Source: M3007 sp964539805 (GTDB taxonomy: Bacteria; Bacteroidota; Bacteroidia; Chitinophagales; Saprospiraceae). Taken from it: a stretch of DNA of 12,078 nt. Position 1 is the stretch's first letter. Every line of letters starts with the position of its first letter. Below are positions 1 to 7,800 of the stretch, piece after piece. Position numbers and translations under genes: made by a program. The notes beneath the pieces were generated by a model. The model was not told the origin of the DNA. It was given only the letters and a program-made list of their open reading frames with translations, and made no database searches. The DNA lies in the NCBI GenBank assembly GCA_964539805.1, contig CAZIKN010000155.1, positions 1 to 12,078 of the forward strand, read 5' to 3'.

Positions 1-127
1 TAGACTCCTCTGAACACTGAAAGCAGGCACGGCCCTTGTAATTCATGTATCCATAAAAAAGGAACAGGACAAAGGCGATCGCAAAAGCGAGTTTGTTGTT
101 TTTGATGTATGTTATGATCTGCATCAT
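1..127 (-). CDS. Small membrane protein, N-terminal part only (cut by window edge)
   Basis: An ATG at 127 opens a frame that stays open for 42 codons to the window edge. It begins MMQIITYIKNNK, followed by one hydrophobic segment (about residues 12-27, LAFAIAFVLFLFYGYM) and then a short tail with a Cys-x-x-Cys pair (CFQC, about residues 35-38). It starts 6 bp after the stop codon of the DUF4178 gene on the same strand, so it is very probably the third gene of the speH operon. A second ATG directly follows the first, so the exact start may be one codon later. I do not recognise the family. In other bacteria speH/DUF4178 clusters often also hold small membrane proteins (DUF350, DUF4247), but 42 residues are too few to assign it to either. 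The gene is called from operon position and hydrophobic pattern. Confidence 0.6.
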   Translation of the reverse strand, partial: MMQIITYIKNNKLAFAIAFVLFLFYGYMNYKGRACFQCSEES

Positions 128-133
128 GATAGC

Positions 134-1393
134 TTAATATTGTGGGTAACTGGCTCCTTCCCAGCGCCTTTTTTCAAAGTGCAAGTGATATAATCCTACC
201 GAGGCACCAATAACAAGGCAAACCCAAAAGCAGGTAATGCCATTGGCCAAGTATGCGTGCCCGCGGGTAAGGGTAAGGTAAACGATTCTGATGTCATCCG
301 ACGACTTATAAGGCCTGAAGGCCACAGTATATCTTCCTGGTGGCACGCTACATATCGTAAAGGCATCCTGTGTTTTGCCTTCAGTCCAGGACCCATCTGC
401 ATCCACACCGGAATAGTGCTCCAAGCCAATTTCTGTGTAAAAGGCTTCTTGTGTTTTTTCGTTTACCAAGGCTACATCAAAGGAAAGCCAACTGTTCTCC
501 AATCCCGGGCATTGAATCTTAATTTCCACCGGACTGACAGGGCCACTTATATCAAAAGATGGACTTACCACCCGATTGTACCATAATGAATCCTTCAAAT
601 TAACCCTGTGCTCAAAGAGTTTTTGTTCCTTAACCATGACATTGGTAACCACATTGAGCAACAAAATAGCCAATCCTGCCACAAGGAGAATAAGGTAAAA
701 ATGATGATTAAAATAAAATGACTGTGCAGTGCCCGTTCCATACCGTATGGGTAAATTTAAATCTTGCTGAAAAGCCTCTTTTAGTGCCTTGGGGCTAACA
801 TAATAGCCCAAAAAGGCACTTTTGTTCTGGCCTCTTTTTTCTTTGACGATAAGTTCCGGAACCAAAATTGCTTCTTCTGCGCTCGCTTTTTCGAACAACG
901 GGAAATCAAAAAAGCCAGCAGCACTTTCACACTTGATGTTGTAACGATGTATTTTTTTGAAGGTGTACAAGGTTTGGCCGCGCTGCAAAAAAATCTGCCT
1001 CGACTGTATATTTAGGGCTTTTATATCCTCCATTTCCTTTAAAAACGCCCAATGTCCTTCTGTCTCGCTTAAAAACGCCCTTGATCCTTTTTCGCCTGTC
1101 ATCAGGTACTCCTGCCAACGTGTATCATAACTACCATTAGGTGTATTCAAACTCGCAGAGCCAACCACCGTGTAAGCCTCACCATCAAATACAGCCTGCA
1201 TGCCCAATGAAATGGGGGTAGCCTCCCAAATAGAGCCAGTTCCTTTTTTTTGCCAGACCTCGTTTTCTTTCTGAAAATACGTGCGACAATCAGGGCAGGC
1301 AAATATCAGGTACTGCAGGGCAGCAGGATAACTGTGTGCTTTGCCGCAATGGCCACAAATATGTGTTTTAGTCAAGGACAGATGGGTACTCAT
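134..1393 (-). CDS. Zinc-ribbon DUF4178 membrane protein
   Basis: A 419-residue protein. Residues 13-36 hold two CxxC pairs (C13/C16, C33/C36), a probable zinc ribbon. Residues about 55-125 carry the DUF4178 pattern: 'LGMQAVFDGEAYTVVG', then 'WQEYLM' and 'EGHWAFL', the conserved W-x-E-Y-L and G-H-W motifs of that family. Two hydrophobic segments (about 232-252 and 383-404) are likely membrane helices. The stretch between them (about 253-380) would then be extracytoplasmic, with the zinc ribbon and DUF4178 part in the cytoplasm. Its start codon overlaps the stop of speH by 4 bp (ATGA), so the two are translationally coupled. The biochemical role of DUF4178 is not known to me. Its repeated association with AdoMetDC and spermidine synthase genes suggests a membrane step in polyamine metabolism or transport; that part is inference. 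Confidence 0.85.
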   Translation of the reverse strand: MSTHLSLTKTHICGHCGKAHSYPAALQYLIFACPDCRTYFQKENEVWQKKGTGSIWEATPISLGMQAVFDGEAYTVVGSASLNTPNGSYDTRWQEYLMTGEKGSRAFLSETEGHWAFLKEMEDIKALNIQSRQIFLQRGQTLYTFKKIHRYNIKCESAAGFFDFPLFEKASAEEAILVPELIVKEKRGQNKSAFLGYYVSPKALKEAFQQDLNLPIRYGTGTAQSFYFNHHFYLILLVAGLAILLLNVVTNVMVKEQKLFEHRVNLKDSLWYNRVVSPSFDISGPVSPVEIKIQCPGLENSWLSFDVALVNEKTQEAFYTEIGLEHYSGVDADGSWTEGKTQDAFTICSVPPGRYTVAFRPYKSSDDIRIVYLTLTRGHAYLANGITCFWVCLVIGASVGLYHLHFEKRRWEGASYPQY

Positions 1394-1764
1394 CTTGTTG
1401 TTTCAGTATTGGATATTATTGTTCCGGCAAAATAGTGGATATTGGCATGTGCAATGGCGCGGGCAACAGAGGCATTGTCGCGCTGGTAATTGCACAAAAA
1501 AACATCAAAAGTCAGAAGCCCGTTTTCAGGCCAGGTATGAATGCAAATATGTGATTCCCGCAGGCACAAAGCAGCAGTGAATCCATTGCCTCCCCCTTCA
1601 AAGGTATGCACCACCTTGCCCACCATACCGAGCTGATGCTGTTCAATCTGTCCCGTTGCCCATTGTACCCAGGCATTGGCATTGCTCAATTTTTCTCCAT
1701 CGTTACAGTACAAGCGTTGGAGCACATGCAAACCATAAGAGCGGGTTTTCGCATCGTCATTCAT
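1390..1764 (-). CDS. speH: S-adenosylmethionine decarboxylase proenzyme
   Basis: A 124-residue pyruvoyl-dependent enzyme that decarboxylates S-adenosylmethionine to give the aminopropyl donor for spermidine synthesis in the cytoplasm. The chain begins with the usual 'YGLHVLQRLY' strand. The self-cleavage site is E70-S71 in 'RESHICIHTWPENG', where S71 would become the pyruvoyl group. H76 and C91 lie at +5 and +20 from it, the spacing of the essential Ser63/His68/Cys83 set of the Thermotoga maritima enzyme. The position equivalent to Thermotoga Ser55 is T63 here, a mild substitution. Length matches the short bacterial (SpeH, class 1B) form. The ATG at 1764 is preferred over the upstream in-frame start at 1854, because that extension would run through a terminator hairpin and the -7 promoter box and lacks family similarity. 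No spermidine synthase gene is visible; it may lie beyond position 1. Confidence 0.9.
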   Translation of the reverse strand: MNDDAKTRSYGLHVLQRLYCNDGEKLSNANAWVQWATGQIEQHQLGMVGKVVHTFEGGGNGFTAALCLRESHICIHTWPENGLLTFDVFLCNYQRDNASVARAIAHANIHYFAGTIISNTETTR

Positions 1765-1795
1765 ATCGTTGAGGCATGCACAGGTGGCACAGCGG

Positions 1796-1803
1796 CAAAG
1801 ATA
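1796..1803 (-). promoter_or_regulatory. Bacteroidota -7 box of the speH operon
   Basis: Read on the minus strand this is TATCTTTG, a full match to the Bacteroidota -7 consensus TAnnTTTG. It lies about 32 bp upstream of the speH ATG at 1764, giving a leader of about 25 nt. No clear TTG-type -33 element is visible; the equivalent place is a T-rich tract. The box starts only 18 bp past the T-tract of the preceding terminator. Confidence 0.6.
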
Positions 1804-1821
1804 TATTAATTTAGGAATGAT

Positions 1822-1852
1822 AAAAAAAATGGCCCTCCGTATCCGAAGGGCC
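1822..1852 (-). terminator. Rho-independent terminator of the giant T9SS cargo gene
   Basis: On the minus strand a 9-bp stem (GGCCCTTCG/CGGAGGGCC with one T-G wobble) closed by a GATA tetraloop (1831-1852) is followed by A and eight Ts (1822-1829). It sits 32 bp after the stop codon of the giant gene and ahead of the speH -7 box, so it isolates the two transcription units. Confidence 0.85.
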
Positions 1853-1884
1853 AAGTGCTCACCTAATATCCATAATAAATAAAA

Positions 1885-4800
1885 TCATCTTTTTATAAGC
1901 ACCAAGGTCTTGCTTATCAAACCATTAGTCGTTTTCCAACTTACTTGGTATGTACCGTCTTTCAAACCTTGCGCCACAAGATCAAGGGTCAATTGCTCCA
2001 CATCATGGGCCACTGTTTTGCGCCACACCTCACGCCCAAGGGCGTCGTGGATGAAAATCTGTTGATTTGACGTGTTGTTGATTTGTTGATTTGATGCCGA
2101 GGGTTGTTGATTTGACCCGCTGTTGATTGGTTGATTTGACAGCGTGACAACCACGATGTCGCTGGCGGGATTTGGAAATAATGATAAATGATGAGTTATG
2201 AGTGATGAGTTATGAGTGATGAGTGCTTGTCCTGACGGAACGGTCAGGAATGAAGCGGACTCGCGCTCGGCATCATTCATCATTCTTATCTCATCATTCA
2301 GCATTCCTGCGGTTCCGCAGTTCACCGTCACCACATATGCACAGGTCTTTTGGTTGCCCGTTGCGTCGCCCGCTATCCAGGTAATGGTAGTGGCACCCGC
2401 TGGCAGCGTCGCGGGCGCATCGCTCGCAAGGCTCGTCACCGCGCAGTTGTCCGTGGCGGATGGTGTGCTCAACTGGTTAGCCGGGTAGCCGCAGGGGCTG
2501 CCGCTGCCCGATACCGATGCCGCAGGTGGGCAAGTGATCACGGGCAGTTCGTTGTCCGTCACCGTTACCATGAAGGAACAGGTATTGCTGTTGGCCGAGT
2601 TGTCAAAAGCGCGCCAGATGACCGTGCTGCTACCCGTCGGGAATACCGAGCCGCTGGCCAATCCGCTGAACAAACTGATGCTTCCGCCCGTACAGTTGTC
2701 TGAATATGTGGGTGTTGTGTAATTTACCACCCGGTTGCACTGACCTGTTGTGGTGTTCACGTTGATGTTCTGCGGGCAGGTAATGGTGGGCCCTTGCGCA
2801 TCGTTCACCGTAACCGTGAAGGAACATAGCGTGACATTGCCTGCCAGGTCCGTGGCCCGCCAGGTCACCGTGTTAACGCCCCTCGGGAAGGCCGAGCCGC
2901 TGGTAAGACCGCTCACCCGCGATACACTCACAGATGTACAGTTGTCCGCGCCCGTCACCGTATAGCTTGTAATGGCGCTGCACAGGTTGTCGTCCGTGTT
3001 CTTCACGATATTGCCTGGGCATGTGATCGTCGGCAGCACATTGTCCACCACCGTGATGCGGAAAGTGCAGGTCTTGGTCAACCCTGCTCCGTCCGTGGCT
3101 TTAAATGTAATGGTATGCAGACCTTTTGGGAAAGAGGAGCCGCTGGCCGCACCACCCGTTTGGGCTACTGTAGGCGGTGGCGTGCAGTTGTCCGTCGCCG
3201 TGGCATTGTTGAAGGTGACGGTGGCTGCGCAGGTATTTGCGCCTGTGTTGGCCGTAAGGTTGGCCGGACAAGTGATGCTCGGCAGTTGGTTGTCGTTTAC
3301 CGTGATGCTGAAGGAGCAGGTTCGCGTGTTGTTGGCAGCGTCCGTCGCTTTCCATTGTACGGTATTTACACCTTTATTAAAGGAGGAGCCGCTGGTGCCG
3401 CCGCTGACGTGCATCGCGCTCACACCTGCACAATTGTCTGACACTGTGGGGGTTGCATAATTGACCGTGGCAGCGCAGCTGCCGGTTGCAGCATTGGCCG
3501 TAATGTTGGCGGGGCAAGTGATGCCGGGCAGTTGCGTGTCGTTCACCGTGACGCTGAAGGAGCAGGTCGTGCTGTTGCCCGCGCCGTCCGTGTTTTTCCA
3601 ACTGACCGTAGTGGTACCGACTGGGAAGAGCGATCCGCTCGCCAGACCGCTCGTGCGGCTGAGGCTCCAGCCGGAACAGTTATCGGAGCCGCTGACGCTG
3701 TAATTGACCACGGCGGCGCATTGGCCGGTGGTGGCGTTGACGGTGCTGTTGCCCGGGCAAGTGATGGTGGGCAGTTGGTTGTCCGCCACCGTGATGCTGA
3801 AGGAGCATACAGGCGCACCGCATGGGTTGGTGGCCGTCACGGTCACGGTGGTGATGCCCTTATTGAAGCTGCTGCCACTGCCTGTGCCGTTGCCGCTGCC
3901 CGTGGTGGCGCCCGTGAAGGCGTATGTGAGGGCGGGCGCGGGCAGGCCGCTGGCCGACACGGTGTAAGTGCCGATGGCAGAGCAGGTATTTGGGGCTGTG
4001 TTGAGGCTGATCTGGGTGCTGGGGCAGGCGGTAAACGCGGGGGCGGTACAGGTCAGTTCGCCGCGTATGGCAAAATCGTAGGTGGACTCGTCGCAGTCGC
4101 CGTTAGCCAGCGTCAGGGTGGCGTTGTGGATGGCCGCCGAGGTTGGTGCATAGGTGACGGTGAAGGTCGCCGAGCCGTTGGGCGCAATCGGACCGGGCGG
4201 CGTGAGCGGGCCGAGGCTGAACTGGCCGGGATTGGCACCGCCGAGTGTGATTCCGCTGACGGGCAGAGCGACAGCGCCGGTGTTCTGCACGGTGAAGGTA
4301 CGCTGCACGCTCGCGCCCGTGGTCTGACCGAAGTCTGTATGGTCGGAAATGCCGGGCGTGTTGTCGCCGTCAGGGATGGTCATGCCGTTGCCCTGCACGT
4401 TGGCCTCAGGGGCCTGCACAATAACCAAAAAGAAGCAACTGCTTGTGCCGCAACTGTTGGTGGCCGTGAGGTTAACGGTGGTGGTGCCGAGGTTGAAAGC
4501 GGAGCCGCTGCCCGTACCGCTGCCGCTGCCAGAGGTAGCTCCGCTGAAGGTATAGGTCACGCTCGAGGTGGGCGTGGTGTTGGCCGTCGTGGCGGTGTAG
4601 GTGGCGGTGGCAGAGCAACCGGAACTGGTGCTCACGGTAACGCCGGGCGGGCAGGCACTGAACGTCGGGTTTTGGTTGAAGCTCACCACCATATCATCGG
4701 TGCTGGCCGCGCAGGGCGCATTGGTCACCGTCCAGCGAAGGGTGTAGGTGGCTCCGGCATTTCCCGAAAACGTGGACGTGGGACTGCTGGCGTTGCCGAG

Positions 4801-7800
4801 GCTGCCGCCGGTGCCGCCCACGATGGACCATGCGCCGGTGCCGACGGTCGGTGCATTGGCCGCCAGAGTGACCTGGGTAAGGCCACAGGTGGCGTTGTCG
4901 GTCTGGTTAGGGCCGGCATTGGCGGCAGTCGGGTTGGCTGTGAAGGTGATGACCACGTCGTCGGTGCTGGCCGCACAGGGCGCGTTGGTCACCGTCCAGC
5001 GGAAAGTGTAAACGCCTGTTGCCGAAACGCTTACGCTGGATGTGGGCGATGTGGCCGTGCCGAAATTGGCGGTGCCGGGGCCGCCGACAAGGCTCCACGC
5101 GCCGGTGCCGATACTCGACATGTTGCCGGCCAAGTTGGTGCTTTGGCCGCAGACGGTGGCGTTGTCGCCCGCAGCAGCGGCGGTCGGGTTTTGGTTGAAG
5201 GTCACGGTCATCTCATCGGTGCTGGCCGCGCAGGGCGCCTTCATCACCGTCCAGCGCAGGGTGTAGGTGGCTCCGGCATTTCCCGAAAACGTGGATGTGG
5301 AGCTGCTGGCGTTGCCAAAACTGCCGCCGGTGCCGACCACGATGGACCATGCGCCGGTGCCGACCGTTGGTGCATTGGCCGCCAGAGTGACCTGAGTAAG
5401 GCCGCAGGTGGCGTTGTCGGTCTGGTTAGGGCCGGCATTGGCGGCAGTCGGATTTTGGTTGAAGGTGATGACCACGTCGTCGGTGCTGGCCGCACAGGGC
5501 GAGTTGGTCACCGTCCAGCGCAGGGTGTAGGTGGCTCCGGGATTGCCCGAAAAAGTGGAAGTGGGGCTGCCAGGGCTGCTGAGGTTGCCACCCGTGCCGC
5601 TGATGATGCTCCATGTGCCGATGCCTAGGGTTGGCATGTTGCCCGCCAAAGTGACTTGGGTTTGGTTGCAGGTGCTTGTGCCCGTCTGGTCAGGCCCGGC
5701 GTTGGCGGCAGTGGGCAGGCCCTTCACCGTGATGTTGAAGGTGCAGGAGCTGCCGTTGGTGTAGGTAATGGTATGCATGCCCGCACCCGCCGCAGCGGGG
5801 TTAAAGTTGCCGTTGCTCACGCCCGGGCCGCTGTAGGTGCCGCCCGCCGGGGTACCGCCCGTGAGCGCGAAGGGCGCGTCGCCAATGCACACGGTGCTGC
5901 CCGAAGGGCAGGCGGTGGCGTTCACGGTGATGGTAAATGTGCAGGTACCCGTGCAGCCCGCCATATTGGTGTAGGAGTAGGTGATGGTGTGGGTACCGCC
6001 GCCCGCTGTGGCTGGGTTGAACATCCCGTTGCTCACGCCCGGACCGCTGTAGGTACCGCCGTCAGGGCTGCCGCCAGTGAGCGCAAAGGCCGGGTCGCTG
6101 ATATGGGCACTCCTGTTGGCTGGGCAGTTTGCGAGGGTGGACGGCACATTTATAACCACATCATTGCCTGTGCCGCCGATGTAAGTAATAGTGGCGTTGA
6201 GACCGCTGCCCCTGAAGTTCACGATGGTTGCTCCTTCAGAAAGCCCATTGAAAGTACCTGTGATCCCATCCGTGCCGTCATTGTTGATGATGATGTATTC
6301 TTGGCATTCCAACGGCATGTAGGAGCCGCTGAACATGAGGTCAACGCCTGTGATATCTACTTTGCCCTCTACTTTGAATTGGCGGTATTGCGCATCCACG
6401 GTGTTACCGTTGATGGCGATATTGAGTTTATCCCCCGCTGCGAAGTCGAGAGTGCTGCTTACGCCGGTGATTACATCGGTACCAATAGCACTTGGGTTGG
6501 TGCCGTTGACCGCGTCAATATTGATATTTCCGCCAGCGGAGTTGAGCGCAGAAGCATTTAGATTGACTTCGCCACCACAGGTTAGGTTGATGACGGTGCT
6601 GGCTGAGCGGGTGATGTCCGCGCTCACAGTGATATCGCCCGTGTTAGCATCGCCAATGTTGAGGGTGCCAGTGGTGATACGATCGAGTTCAGCATCGGTG
6701 AGGCCAAGCGTTCCGGAAGCATCAGCACCGCCAAGATTGATCGCCGTACCTGCTGTTCGCTGCCTCACGGTAACGTCTCCGGCTGTGGTAATCGATGCAC
6801 TCCCGACGAAGCGCATACGATCCGCGATCAGCGTGATATTGCCAGCGCCGTTTGATTTAATGGTGGAGTTGTTGCTGTTAAGTCGCACGCCCTCTGAATT
6901 GGCTCCCTCTCCTTCGGTTCCTTTAATCAAAATCTCGCCGCTAGCCGACTGTAAAACGCCATTCGAAATACTTCCCCCGATCACGCTAGTTTCCAACAGG
7001 ATGCCCTGATTATCACCACCACTCCCGACTCCGCCTATGCCAGTGATGGTCATCGTACCGCTTCCCCCCACATCAATCAATGTGCCGATAAAGACACCAC
7101 GGTTTGTGAGTGCAGTAGCATTGCCACCTCCAGTGCCGGTGATGATCAGATTGCCATCAGCAACCATCACGCTAGACATAGCCAGAAACTCGACACCCGC
7201 ATTTTGGATGGTTCCGCTGCCCCCGACACCGGTAAGTTCGAGCGAGCCGGTGCCCCCGATATTGAAGGATGTCTGCACGTCAACGAGAATGCCTTTGTTG
7301 TCATTGCCGCTTGTGTTGCCAGCGGTGCCGACGACAGTGACGTCCCCCCCGGAGGTGGTGATTTTCGAGCCCACGCCATGGATACGGAACCCAAAATTCT
7401 TATTGCCGGAACCGCTGCCGCCGCCTTGCCCGCCAATATTAATCATGCCACTGCCAGTGCGAACTGCACCCCCGCCTACTACTTGAACGCCTGTTTGCTC
7501 ATTGGTACTGGCGTCGCCGCCCTGACCGATTAAGGTCACTGAGCCTGTCCCAGTAGCCTCAAGGAGGGCACCATTGACATTGATGCCAATGAACGAGCCA
7601 CTTGTCGGAGTTCCCTGCTGGTTGGCTTCCACGGTGATGTTGCCGTTGGCGGTTTCGATGCTGCCGCCAGCATTGATCTGCACGTTTTTGCTGACTTTCA
7701 CAGTGGCAGCGCCAGTACCGGAAAGGATGAGGTTGGCATTGTCCGCTACCGTCATGACATCCTCGCCGGGTGCAACATCGTCATTTTGCAAGTCCACATC

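Noticed and set aside
1765..1854. N-terminal extension of speH by 30 residues
   Set aside because: It would translate the terminator hairpin and the -7 box and adds a sequence not seen in the family; the ATG at 1764 gives the usual length.
3532..5628. A 698-codon open frame on the plus strand, antisense to the giant gene
   Set aside because: It is rich in Gly, Ala, Arg and Val and follows the repeat period of the opposite strand. The minus strand encodes recognisable domains over the whole stretch, and the frame has no signal, domain or promoter of its own. It is a by-product of GC-rich repeats.
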